From NCBI GenBank assembly GCA_001771065.1, contig MESQ01000023.1, forward strand, positions 1 through 50,759: a stretch of 50,759 bases of DNA, read 5' to 3'. Within the stretch, counting starts at the first letter, position 1; each line of letters opens with the position of its first letter. The translations under genes were made by a program, and so were the position numbers. This DNA comes from Burkholderiales bacterium RIFOXYD12_FULL_59_19. Its GTDB lineage: Bacteria > Pseudomonadota > Gammaproteobacteria > Burkholderiales > Burkholderiaceae_C. The notes under the pieces are model-generated. The model was given only the letters and a program-made list of their open reading frames with translations, did not search any database and was not told the DNA's origin. Of this stretch, positions 24,256-32,684 are shown piece by piece.

Positions 24256-24428
24256 AAATATTCGCCAGCACTACCAACACCTCTGACCATCATCCAGAAA
24301 CAGGTACCGGTGAGTCCCATTGCCCTCTGGGTCAGCCGAACGTCTTGGCGGCGCGCGGTAACAAAAAGGCTTCCACCTGAAGAGTGGATGTCATACATCA
24401 GCCAGTCTTTCCACGGCCCCAGCTTGAT

Positions 24429-24854
24429 CTAGCTTTCAATCAGGCCGCGCATCGCGCCAATGTGGTCGGCCCAGCCCACCACGTTGCGGCCCATCGTCAC
24501 GTCTTCCTGAAAGCACAGGCTCAGGTGACGACCCGATGTATTGTTGGTCTGCTCCAAGTGGTTGCAGCCCCTCGGGCCCTGCCAGTCGCCAAAGCTACCC
24601 GAGATCAGGCCCAGAGTGTCGAGCACGTTGATGTGTGTCACGTCGTTGAGGTCGGCATGCGCTGGTTTGCCGCGTGCGTAGGTGACCACGTTGGTGACGG
24701 TAATGCGCGCCTGCCCGGCGGAGTTGGGCTGGATGGCGTTGACCATGTTCTTGCCGCTGACCTTGTCGACCGCCTCGGCGCAGTCACCGGCAAACACGCC
24801 GGGCATGTTGGTTTGCTGATGTTTGTTGGTCAACATGCGTGGTCGGCTAGTCAT
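24429..24854 (-). pseudogene. FAD/NAD-linked disulfide-oxidoreductase-type protein, C-terminal remnant
   Basis: The 141-residue frame begins abruptly within the FAD-binding GD box of a pyridine-nucleotide oxidoreductase (TNMPGVFAGDCAEAVDKVSGKNMVNAIQPNSAGQAR). It continues through a C-terminal interface domain (LDTLGLISGSFGDWQGPRG and NVVGWADHIGAMRGLIES). About 280 N-terminal residues with the Rossmann and redox sites are missing, so it cannot be active. The cut end lies beside the regulatory box of the second mipA, marking a recombination join. The stretch 24256-24428 downstream holds no gene I recognise. Confidence 0.6.
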
Positions 24855-24872
24855 GAGAGTATTTGGTCTCCA

Positions 24873-24905
24873 GTAACAATTCAGTAAGAACAGTGCCCAT
24901 AGCAT
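24873..24905 (+). promoter_or_regulatory. Response-regulator box and promoter of mipA-2
   Basis: GTAACA (24873-24878) and GTAAGA (24884-24889) form a direct repeat with an 11-base period, as bound by OmpR/PmrA-type dimers. TAGCAT at 24900-24905 fits a -10 element. The box begins 65 bases before the chosen start of mipA-2. The same box, spacing and leader precede the operon starting at 28406. Confidence 0.7.
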
Positions 24906-24937
24906 GGCGTCCTCCATAGTCAATGAAGGAAATTCTT

Positions 24938-25714
24938 ATGCAGGTGAAAACAAAATTGGTCGTCCGTAGCCTCGTGTTTCTTGTGGTCAATTCCATGGTG
25001 GCAAGCCTCGCCCTGGCAGACAGTTCACATGAAAATTCAAATGCCTCGAAGTGGGGTGTGGGCATTTTTGCAGGTTCAGAAAAAACACCGTACAAGGGCT
25101 TTGACAACAAAGCAGAAGTTTTTCCTATGCTTACCTATGAGAACCAATGGGTGCGTGTGTTTGGCCCGAGCGTGGATGTCAAGATGGGCCGCGCAGGTCC
25201 GTTCTCATTCGAGTTGACCGCCAAGTATTCGGGTGAGGGTTATGAGGCGGGTGATTCAAGCTACTTGCAGGGCATGGACACGCGCGAAGGCGGCATTTGG
25301 TTGGGCGGTCGTGTGAACTGGAAGAACGAAGTTGCCAACTTGTCCGCCGAGCTGCTTGCCGATGGTTCCGGCAACAGCAAGGGTCAACAGTTCAAGCTGG
25401 GTGTCAACAGACATTTCCAATTGGGTGCTGTCAACTTGGTACCGCGCCTAGTGATCAACTGGCAAGATCAGAAGTATGTGGACTACTATTACGGTGTCAA
25501 AGCGACAGAAGCCAACGCAGGTCGTGCGGCCTATGTGGGTGAATCGGGTGCCAGTACAGAACTCGGTCTGCGTGTAAGCTATTTGCTAGCGCCCACACAC
25601 ACGGTCTTTCTGGATATGAGCGCCACGGCCTTGCCCACATCCATCAAAAACAGTCCTCTGGTGGACAGCAACACCAAGTCGGCCGTCCGTGTGGGTTACC
25701 TTTATTCATTTTGA
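24938..25714 (+). CDS. MipA/OmpV family outer-membrane protein (copy 2)
   Basis: 258-residue outer-membrane beta-barrel with signal peptide (VRSLVFLVVNSMVASLALA). Family stretches are MLTYENQWVRVFGPSVDVKMG, KYSGEGYEAGDSSYLQGMD and YVDYYYGVKATEA, with a terminal Phe. ATG 24938 is chosen over 24923 because AAGGAA lies seven bases before it. It is followed 15 bases later by a two-component system. In Pseudomonas, mipA genes are controlled by a neighbouring two-component system (ParRS) and contribute to polymyxin response (family knowledge), so an envelope-stress role is plausible. It diverges clearly from copy 1, so it is not a recent duplicate. Confidence 0.9.
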   Translation: MQVKTKLVVRSLVFLVVNSMVASLALADSSHENSNASKWGVGIFAGSEKTPYKGFDNKAEVFPMLTYENQWVRVFGPSVDVKMGRAGPFSFELTAKYSGEGYEAGDSSYLQGMDTREGGIWLGGRVNWKNEVANLSAELLADGSGNSKGQQFKLGVNRHFQLGAVNLVPRLVINWQDQKYVDYYYGVKATEANAGRAAYVGESGASTELGLRVSYLLAPTHTVFLDMSATALPTSIKNSPLVDSNTKSAVRVGYLYSF

Positions 25715-25729
25715 TCGGCTAACAACGGC

Positions 25730-26401
25730 ATGCCACGCGTTCTCTTGCTCGAAGACCATCCTCGGTTAGCCGCCCTGGTAAAACAGGCGCTGCAAGCCGC
25801 TGGAATTGAGTGCGACACCGTGGGTCGCCTGGATCTGGCAAGGCTGGCCATGCGTGAGCAGCCTTACTCAGCCGTGTTGATTGACCGGGGTTTGCCCGAT
25901 GGGGATGGGCTGGATCTGGTCAGGCGCTTGCGCGAAGACGGCAACCCGGTGCCCTGCCTGGTCATGACCGCACGGGACGCATTGCATGACCGGGTCGATG
26001 GTTTGGAGTCTGGTGCTGACGACTACCTGAGCAAACCCTTTTCAATGGAGGAACTGGTGGCGCGTGTGCGGGCACTGCTGCGCCGACCACCGGTGCAGGT
26101 CAGCCTGAGTCCGACTTTTGGTGATGTACAAATCTTTCCCGAACGGTCACTCATGTGCTGTGGCATGGAGCGCATCAGCCTGGCCAGCACAGAACTGCAA
26201 ATCATCCTGACTCTTTTCAAGGCCAACAGCCGTCCGGTGAGACGCGCCGCCTTGGAAGCCGCAGCGTGGGGCTTGCAGGAGGCCGTGACCCCCAACGCAT
26301 TGGATGTGGCCTTGCATCGCCTGCGCAAAAAACTCGATGCCATCGGATCTTCCGTACAGATCAACAATGTCAGGACGGTGGGCTATGCCGTCGAAATTTA
26401 G
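25730..26401 (+). CDS. OmpR/QseB-type response regulator
   Basis: 223-residue DNA-binding regulator. The receiver domain has D9, the phospho-acceptor D52 (VLIDRGLPDGDG) and K102 (SKPF). The winged-helix output domain ends in TPNALDVALHRLRKKLDAIGSSVQINNVRTVGYAVEI, the OmpR/PmrA/QseB subfamily pattern. Members of this group bind 11-base-period direct repeats, matching the boxes at 24873 and 28341. It is intact, 15 bases after mipA-2, and overlaps the kinase gene by 17 bases. Confidence 0.93.
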   Translation: MPRVLLLEDHPRLAALVKQALQAAGIECDTVGRLDLARLAMREQPYSAVLIDRGLPDGDGLDLVRRLREDGNPVPCLVMTARDALHDRVDGLESGADDYLSKPFSMEELVARVRALLRRPPVQVSLSPTFGDVQIFPERSLMCCGMERISLASTELQIILTLFKANSRPVRRAALEAAAWGLQEAVTPNALDVALHRLRKKLDAIGSSVQINNVRTVGYAVEI

Positions 26402-27767
26402 CCAATGGCAGAACCGGTTGAGCACCCGGTTGCTGGCAGCCTACCTGGGTGCTTGGCTGTTGACCTCAGGGCTGGTTGCGGTGGCCGTGGCAGGCGTGTT
26501 GCATTTCTATGGAGATCGGCTGATCCACCACAGCATTGTCGAATTGACAACCTACATCGGCAAAAGTCTGAAGTTCAACGACCAAGGGCATCCCGCGTCT
26601 GTCCCGCTGCCCAAGGAGCGGGCTTGGGTCGTATCTGCTTTGTCACAAGATGTGGGCTACCGCATCTTTAATGACCGAGCAGAGGTCTTGTTGTGGTCGT
26701 CGCCAGAGACGCAACAGGCATGGATTTCTGCCGGTCTGAAAGCCGAGCCCGTCGAATCGGATGGCAGCCTGCTTGTCAATGGCATCCACATGCAGTTTCG
26801 AACCGTCGCAATCGAAGGCGCGCGGGAGCACCTGTGGGTGCAAGCAGTGGTCAGTGACCGCCTCATCGAGCTAGCGCACATCGGCAGCAGTAACCGTCTG
26901 GCCTTTGTCGCTTTGCTCACAGCTGTGGCCTCGATCCTGTTGCTCGGCGGGGTTTTGGTCTACGTGTTGCGGCAAGTTTTGAAGCCGGTGAAACGTCTCT
27001 CTCAGGAAGCCCGAGAGATTGATCTGGCGAAACTTGACCGACGCCTTAGCCTGAACGGTGTGCCCAGCGAATTGCGGCCCTTGGTTGCATCGTTCAATCA
27101 AGCGCTGAGTCGTCTGGAGCAAGGTTATGCGGATCAGCGCCGGTTTCTGGCCGATACAGCGCATGAGCTCAAAACCCCGTTGGCTCTACTGCGCGGACAA
27201 CTTGAATTGGATGGGGTCTCAGATGCCACTCAACTGATTCGGGATGTTGACCACATTGCCCGGCAGGTTCAGCAGTTGCTGGTGCTCGCCGAGGTCAGCG
27301 AGCTACGAAACTACATCAATGAGTCTGTGAATGTCCGGCAAGTCGCCATGGAGGTCGTCGACTACCTTGAACCTTTGGCGGGTCGCAAGGGCGTGCAGAT
27401 TGAAATGCAGGTGGGCGAAGATTCCCCCGTGTTGGACTGCGACCGCAGCGCTCTTTTCGTGTTGCTGAAGAACCTGGTTGAAAACGCGGTGTCGTATGCA
27501 CCTCGCGCCACAGCCGTCACACTCTCAGTTGGCAACAACTCGGTTCGGGTACGTGACCAAGGTGTGGGCATTGCGCCTGGTCATCTTGCACATTTGTTTG
27601 AACGATTCTGGCGCGGCCCTGAACGCCAGGAGGATGGTGCCGGCCTTGGACTGGCCATCTGTCATGAGATTTCACAAGCACACGGCTGGCAGCTGGAAGT
27701 GCAAAACGCAGAACCCGGTGCCGAGTTTTCCCTGAACTTTGGCTCCTCGCTGCTTCATAAGGAATGA
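26385..27767 (+). CDS. Sensor histidine kinase, QseC/PmrB-like
   Basis: 460-residue kinase with a first membrane helix (LLAAYLGAWLLTSGLVAVAVAGVL), a periplasmic sensor of about 120 residues and a second helix (FVALLTAVASILLLGGVLVYVL). A HAMP-like linker follows, then HisKA with phospho-His260 (DTAHELKTPLALLRGQL) and HATPase with the N box (LKNLVENAVSYAP), G1 (VRDQGVGI) and G2 (GAGLGLAI). The start at 26385 overlaps the regulator gene. The signal is unknown; the short periplasmic domain resembles those sensing cations or envelope stress. Confidence 0.93.
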   Translation: MPSKFSQWQNRLSTRLLAAYLGAWLLTSGLVAVAVAGVLHFYGDRLIHHSIVELTTYIGKSLKFNDQGHPASVPLPKERAWVVSALSQDVGYRIFNDRAEVLLWSSPETQQAWISAGLKAEPVESDGSLLVNGIHMQFRTVAIEGAREHLWVQAVVSDRLIELAHIGSSNRLAFVALLTAVASILLLGGVLVYVLRQVLKPVKRLSQEAREIDLAKLDRRLSLNGVPSELRPLVASFNQALSRLEQGYADQRRFLADTAHELKTPLALLRGQLELDGVSDATQLIRDVDHIARQVQQLLVLAEVSELRNYINESVNVRQVAMEVVDYLEPLAGRKGVQIEMQVGEDSPVLDCDRSALFVLLKNLVENAVSYAPRATAVTLSVGNNSVRVRDQGVGIAPGHLAHLFERFWRGPERQEDGAGLGLAICHEISQAHGWQLEVQNAEPGAEFSLNFGSSLLHKE

Positions 27768-27937
27768 TTTGCAAATTTGCTTTTGTCGCATTGTTCGCGT
27801 CTTTCTTTGCAGTGGCATCTTCAGGGATGCTGATGTTCTTAATAGAAATACCATCCTTCACCGTTCAGATGAACCCGACTCACAAGACGTTCGGACCGTC
27901 GGTGCTTGGGATTTTGGCCTTGCTCATAGGGTCATAG
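27764..27937 (+). CDS. Small hydrophobic protein after the kinase
   Basis: 57-residue frame whose ATG overlaps the kinase stop (ATGA). It has an N-terminal hydrophobic segment (FAFVALFASFFAVASSGMLMFLI) and a second one near the end (SVLGILALLIG), so it could be a small membrane protein translated by coupling. There is no family match and no independent ribosome site. It could also be chance read-through. The 27938-28340 stretch after it has no gene I can support. Confidence 0.35.
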   Translation: MICKFAFVALFASFFAVASSGMLMFLIEIPSFTVQMNPTHKTFGPSVLGILALLIGS

Positions 27938-28340
27938 GCCGATTTCTCATTCAAAGCTCAGCCCCCGGCAATAGACGGCCGAATGGGCGGAACGTCGCCT
28001 TCGGCCAGGGTGTTGGTGACGCGTTGCTCAGGCGGGATGTACAGAGGTAGACATCCACCTGATAGGTCGGGTCCTACACCCGCTTGTCCTTCCAGGCCTA
28101 CCACTTGAACTGCCCTCGACCAGGCAGTGCATTGCGCCGATGGGTTTTGTCCAGCACACGGGAGTTTCGCCATTAGTGAACACTATTGTTTTTGTTGCTT
28201 CTTGCGCAGATTTCATCTTGGGCTTGAAGCACTTTCTCATCGAATCTGCACGTCTGGCATGCTATTTGATTCAGATGTATGGCATCGAGTAAAGAGCCTG
28301 TTCGCTTTGATCAGGTAGCAATGAAGAGATTCCGCCTCTG

Positions 28341-28373
28341 GTAACAATTCAGTAAGAACAGCACTCCTAGCAT
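28341..28373 (+). promoter_or_regulatory. Response-regulator box and promoter of the hemolysin/ligase/oxidase operon
   Basis: GTAACA (28341-28346) and GTAAGA (28352-28357) repeat with an 11-base period, and TAGCAT lies at 28368-28373. The box, the 16-base step to the -10, and the 65-base distance to the start codon are identical to those at mipA-2. The rest of the leader is also largely the same (AATGAAGG(A/G)AATTCTTATG), so this is one duplicated promoter-leader module. Confidence 0.7.
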
Positions 28374-28405
28374 CTAGCCTTCTACATCCAATGAAGGGAA
28401 TTCTT

Positions 28406-29107
28406 ATGCAAAGCTGTCACTCACGCTTTTACTTAAGAAAAGCTCAGGAAAGTTTTTTGGCTTCGCTCCAACATGCCAACGACGATTTCCTCGAGTCTTC
28501 AACCGTGAATAACACACAACGCAAGGTTTTTGTTCCGCCGACACAACCCGTCTCAACCATCCATACCACGGCGGACTCGCCCCGCAGGCCAGAAGTCGAA
28601 GACTTCATCAAACACATTTTTGCCCAGCGTTACAACGCCGAAGTCAACACTTTCACCCCAAATTTGATGATGCTGGAACAGCGCGAAAGCATCATCGCTG
28701 CAACCGGATGGCGTGCTGCACAACACACCCCCTTGTTTCTGGAGCGTTATCTGGATACTCCTATAGAACAGACCATGGCACAACTGACTCAGCCACAGGT
28801 CAGGCGAGAGCACATCGTAGAAGTCGGGCACCTAGCCTCGAAAAAAGCCGGGGGCAGTGTGCACATCATCCGTGCCTTGGGCGCACACCTGAGTGCACAA
28901 GGCTTTGAATGGGTGGTGTTTACCGCCACACAGGAACTCATTGGCATTTTTTCAAAACTTGGGCTACCTCTGCTGGTACTGGCCTGCGCTGACCCTGCCC
29001 GACTCAAGCAGGATGCCAACCTATGGGGTACTTATTACGACACCCGCCCCATCGTGGTGGCCGGCCGGATCAAGCTCGGTCTGCAACGCATGGGCGCGCA
29101 AGCATGA
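28406..29107 (+). CDS. Thermostable-hemolysin family protein (GNAT-like fold)
   Basis: 233-residue protein matching the T_hemolysin family. RPEVEDFIKHIFAQRYNAEVNTFTPNLMML is followed by LFLERYLDTPIEQTM, REHIVEVGHLA, FEWVVFTATQELIGIFSKLGLPLLVLA and WGTYYDTRPIVVAGRI. The fold resembles acyltransferases of the GNAT/autoinducer-synthase type, so acyl transfer rather than direct lysis is possible (inference). The start at 28406 has AAGGG seven bases upstream; the in-frame ATG at 28391 does not. It is the first gene of a five-gene operon and its stop overlaps the ligase start (ATGA). Confidence 0.8.
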   Translation: MQSCHSRFYLRKAQESFLASLQHANDDFLESSTVNNTQRKVFVPPTQPVSTIHTTADSPRRPEVEDFIKHIFAQRYNAEVNTFTPNLMMLEQRESIIAATGWRAAQHTPLFLERYLDTPIEQTMAQLTQPQVRREHIVEVGHLASKKAGGSVHIIRALGAHLSAQGFEWVVFTATQELIGIFSKLGLPLLVLACADPARLKQDANLWGTYYDTRPIVVAGRIKLGLQRMGAQA

Positions 29108-30584
29108 GAGCCTCCCTCGTTCTGAAAGTGCTGGCCGAGCACCCGGACGGCCCGGCGCTGTCTAACGATACCCGCACCCTGAGCGCCAGCCAAGTCATCA
29201 CCAGCATCGCTGACATGTCCCAACGTTTGCAAGGCTGTCGCGTGCTGGCAGTGCTGGCTGACAACAGCACTGACTGGATCATCGCCGACCTGGCCGCGCT
29301 GAACACGGGCATCGTTCATCTGCCGATTCCAACATTTTTCACCGCTGATCAAATAATCAATGCGCTGACACAAACCGGCGCAGACATCGTACTCACCGAC
29401 CAACCCGAGCGAATCACCGCACTTGAACTGGGCTTTATCGCTGGGCGCACGGATGGCTCCCTGACCTTGCTGCGTCGCCTGACCCCAGTTATTCCATTGC
29501 CGCTGGGCACGGCCAAAATTTCATTCACCTCCGGCAGCACCGGTAACCCGAAAGGCGTGTGCCTGAGCGCAACCGGCCTGCTCGCCACCGCCCAGACCAT
29601 TCAAACCACACTGGTAGATCTGCAACTCAGCCAACATCTGGCCGTGCTGCCACTCACCCTGCTGCTAGAAAACAGCGCGGGCATCTACGCCGCGTTGCTC
29701 AGCGGTGCGCAAGTGCACGTGCCCAGCCTTTCAACCTTGGGCTGGCGTGGCATGGCCGGATTTGACCCGGCCGCGCTGCAACTGGCGGCCATGCGCGCTC
29801 AGGCACACAGCTTGATACTGGTGCCTGAACTACTCAAAGCATGGGCGATCTATCTGATGGCCACCGGCCAACGTGCACCCAGCAGCCTGCGCTTTGTGGC
29901 AGTCGGCGGCGCTCACGTCGACTTGGCCTTGCTGTCCCGTGCGCGCCAGGTGGGTATTCCAGCCTTTGAGGGCTATGGCCTGACCGAATGCGGCTCAGTG
30001 GTCAGCCTCAACCGCCCTGGCGACGAAGGCAACGGTGTTGGCCGCGTCTTGTCGCACGTCAGCTCGATGTCAGCACGGGCGAAGTGCGGCTGCAAAACCA
30101 GGCCTTCCTGGGATACACCGGCGATGCGGCCAGCACCGCAGATGCCACGCAAAACTTTGCCACAGGTGACCTCGGTTGCTTGGACAACCGAGGTCACTTG
30201 CACTTGATGGGCCGCAGAAAAGATCTGCTGATCACCACCTTCGGTCGCAATATTTCACCGGAGTGGGTGGAGTCAACGCTGCTGGCGCAAAACGCCATCT
30301 TGCAGGCCGTTGTCGTGGGCGATGCCCGCCCATGGCTGGTCGCCATCGTGGTGCCCATGCCGGGGGCCACGCCTGAACAAGTTACCAACGCCATCGCACA
30401 AGCCAACACCGGTCTGCCGGACTACGCCCACATCCAGCGCTGGCTCATCAGCCTCCCTTTCACCCTGACCAACCAGCTAGCCACCGGCAATGGCCGCCCA
30501 ATCCGCGCGAGCATCGCCAGCCACTTTGCAGCCGAACTGGAATCGCTTTACCAACACGAGGAACCCAACCATGTCGTTTTATGA
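29104..30584 (+). pseudogene. AMP-dependent acyl ligase with a single-base frameshift
   Basis: Acyl-CoA-synthetase-type adenylating enzyme of about 490 residues in two frames. Frame 1 (29104 to about 30060) has the P-loop ISFTSGSTGNPKGVCLS, the segment LPLTLLLENSAG and FEGYGLTECG. Frame 3 (from about 30061) resumes with GEVRLQNQAFLGYTGDAAS, FATGDLGCLDNRGHLHLMGRRKDLLITTFGRNISP and a C-terminal lid domain. Inserting one C in CACGTCAGCTC near 30060 restores an unbroken enzyme, so it is a recent one-base deletion, a programmed shift or a sequencing error. It would activate a fatty or aryl acid for its operon partners. The end overlaps the next gene by 14 bases. Confidence 0.85.
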
Positions 30585-31236
30585 ACAACTCGCCCATGCT
30601 ACCGCCGTTGAACGCGAACAACTGCTGCGCGCACCCATCATTTCCGACTGCCTGCACGGGCGTGTACAGCTGGCCGACTACCATGCATTTCTGACCCAGG
30701 CCTACCACCATGTGCGCCACACCACGCCCCTGCTGATGTCATTGGGCGGCCGTCTGCCTGAGCGACTGGCTTGGCTGCGCCGCGCCGTGGCCGAATATAT
30801 TGAAGAAGAAATCGGCCACGAGGAATGGATTCTCGACGACATCACCACCGCAGGTGGCAACGCCGATGCCGTGCGCTCCAGCCAGCCGGACCTGTCCGCT
30901 GAAGTGATGATTGCCTACGCCTACGACCTGATCGCCCGCGGCAATCCGGCTGGCTTTTTTGGCATGGTGTATGTGCTCGAAGGCACCAGCGTGGCGCTGG
31001 CCCTGATGGCGGCTGACCGCATTCAGCAGGCGTTGAATTTGCCTGACTCAGCTTTTTCTTACCTGCGTTCACACGGCACCCTGGATCAGGAGCACACCAA
31101 GCACCTGGCTGAACTGGTCAACAAAATGCCCCTCGAAGACCAACAAGAAGTGGTGCGCTGCGCCAAGGTGTTCTTCAAACTGTACGGCGACATCTTTCGC
31201 GCCCTTACTGACAAGCAGTCCAGCACATGCAACTGA
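30571..31236 (+). CDS. Haem-oxygenase-like diiron oxidase (HDO) family protein
   Basis: 221-residue all-helical protein of the iron-containing redox enzyme family related to UndA, CADD and SznF. A full set of candidate metal ligands is present: E80 and H83 in EEEIGHEEWILDD, E137 in VYVLEGTS, and H168, D172 and H175 in SHGTLDQEH, which matches the HDO motif Hx3Dx2H. Known members oxidise fatty acids or amino acids with O2. It sits between a fatty-acid-type ligase and an SDR, so an acyl substrate is likely (inference). It overlaps both neighbours by 10-14 bases. TenA-like or PqqC-like function is less likely because of the metal motif. Confidence 0.8.
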   Translation: MSFYEQLAHATAVEREQLLRAPIISDCLHGRVQLADYHAFLTQAYHHVRHTTPLLMSLGGRLPERLAWLRRAVAEYIEEEIGHEEWILDDITTAGGNADAVRSSQPDLSAEVMIAYAYDLIARGNPAGFFGMVYVLEGTSVALALMAADRIQQALNLPDSAFSYLRSHGTLDQEHTKHLAELVNKMPLEDQQEVVRCAKVFFKLYGDIFRALTDKQSSTCN

Positions 31237-32036
31237 ACACCGCACGCGTCCTGCTCACCGGTGCCAGCGGTGGCCTGGGTGAGGCCCTGGCTCGGCAGCT
31301 GGTGCAACACGGTGCCCAGGTGCTACTGGCTGGCCGTGATGCCCGAAAACTCAATGCCTTGCAAGCCGGTTTGGGCCACGCCACCAGCGTGGTCCTGGCC
31401 GACCTCAACCAGCCCGAAGGCGTGGTCAGCTTGAGTGCCGCTGCCCAGGCCTTTCAGGCCAACGTATTGGTCAACAACGCGGGTGTCAGCGCCTTTGGCC
31501 TGCTGCAAATGCAGGCTTGGAACGACATTGAGCAAGTGTTGAACACCAACCTGCTGGCCCCAATGCGCCTGACCCACGCCCTGCTGCCACACTTGGTCGC
31601 CCAACCCGAAGCTGCCATTGTCAACATCGGCTCCATGTTTGGTAGCCTGCCTTTTGCCGGCTTCAGTGCCTACTCCAGCGCCAAAGCCGGGTTGCGCGGC
31701 TTCTCCCAGAGCCTGCGCCGCGAACTTGCCGACACCCGGGTACAGGTGCTGCACATCGCACCCCGTGCCATTCGCACCCCCCTCAGCAGCCCTGCCGTCG
31801 ATGCCCTCAATCGCGCGCTTGGCAACGCCAGCGACAGCCCCCAGACCGTGGCCAAACACATCGTCAGCGCCCTGGCACACAAGCGCGGCGAACTGCATAT
31901 TGGTTTTCCAGAACGGCTGTTTGCTTGGCTCAACGGTGTGGCCCCCAGCCTGATTGACCGCGGCCTCACCGGCAAACTGAGCATCATCCAGCAACACGCC
32001 CGCACCTCCCACTTGAAAGCGAACGACAAGCCATGA
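31227..32036 (+). CDS. Short-chain dehydrogenase/reductase
   Basis: 269-residue classical SDR. The cofactor motif is TGASGGLG (about residues 10-17), with structural NNAG, Ser in NIGSMFGS, and the catalytic YxxxK in FSAYSSAKAG. The Arg in LLAGRDARKL after the second strand favours NADPH. The C-terminal part (FPERLFAWLNGVAPSLIDRGL) is like SDRs acting on lipid-like ketones and may contact the membrane. It overlaps the oxidase gene by 10 bases and the TPR gene by 4. Confidence 0.9.
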   Translation: MQLNTARVLLTGASGGLGEALARQLVQHGAQVLLAGRDARKLNALQAGLGHATSVVLADLNQPEGVVSLSAAAQAFQANVLVNNAGVSAFGLLQMQAWNDIEQVLNTNLLAPMRLTHALLPHLVAQPEAAIVNIGSMFGSLPFAGFSAYSSAKAGLRGFSQSLRRELADTRVQVLHIAPRAIRTPLSSPAVDALNRALGNASDSPQTVAKHIVSALAHKRGELHIGFPERLFAWLNGVAPSLIDRGLTGKLSIIQQHARTSHLKANDKP

Positions 32037-32668
32037 ACCCTATCCTCAAACTCCACATCGGGGCCTTGTGCTTGAGCGCATGCGCCTGTTTTGCCTCCAA
32101 CGACGACACCCTGGTGCGCCCGCTGCAAGATCAATGGGCCGACATCAAATACAAGCAAGATACCAAACAACACGTCGACAGCTACCAAGCGCTGGCTGAG
32201 CAAGCCCACAAGCTGGTCGAGAGCAACCCCTCCAAAGCTGAGCCCCTGATCTGGGAAGGCATCGCCCTGTCCAGCGAGGCCGGTGCCAAAGGCGGTCTGG
32301 GCGCGCTGTCATTGGCCAAAGAAGCCAAGCAGAAATTTGACCAAGCCATCCAGCTCGACAACCAGGCCCTGGACGGCTCCGCCTACACCAGTTTGGCCAC
32401 CCTGTACGCCAAAGTGCCCGGCTGGCCCCTGGGGTTCGGCGACAAGAACAAGGCCGAAGATCTGTTCAAAAAGGCCTTGGCCCTTAACCCGCAGGGCATT
32501 GATGCCAACTTCTTCTACGGCGAGTTCTTGGCCGATCAAGGCAAAACCGCCGAAGCCATCAAACACCTCGACACCGCTCTGAAGGCAGCGCCCCGGCCGA
32601 GGCGCGAGCTGGCCGACAAGGGTCGCCGCCAGGAAGTCGAAGTGTTACTAAAGAACCTCAGCAAGTAA
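32033..32668 (+). CDS. TPR-repeat periplasmic protein
   Basis: 211-residue protein. The N-terminus (MNPILKLHIGALCLSACACFA) acts as a signal peptide or lipoprotein signal, with Cys near residue 17. Two to three tetratricopeptide-type repeats follow (AEPLIWEGIALSSEAG, AKQKFDQAIQLDNQALDGSAYTSLATLYAK, AEDLFKKALALNPQGIDANFFYGEFLADQGK). The WPLGFGDKNKAEDLFKKAL block matches a TRAP-like TPR family. It is the last gene of the operon and probably serves as a scaffold at the envelope (inference). Confidence 0.8.
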   Translation: MNPILKLHIGALCLSACACFASNDDTLVRPLQDQWADIKYKQDTKQHVDSYQALAEQAHKLVESNPSKAEPLIWEGIALSSEAGAKGGLGALSLAKEAKQKFDQAIQLDNQALDGSAYTSLATLYAKVPGWPLGFGDKNKAEDLFKKALALNPQGIDANFFYGEFLADQGKTAEAIKHLDTALKAAPRPRRELADKGRRQEVEVLLKNLSK

Positions 32669-32684
32669 TGGCAGCACACCGTTT

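Noticed and set aside
27958..28240. Minus-strand frames ending LYIPPEQRVTNTLAEGD
   Set aside because: Composition is protein-like, but no family, start or ribosome site could be supported; may be a gene fragment.
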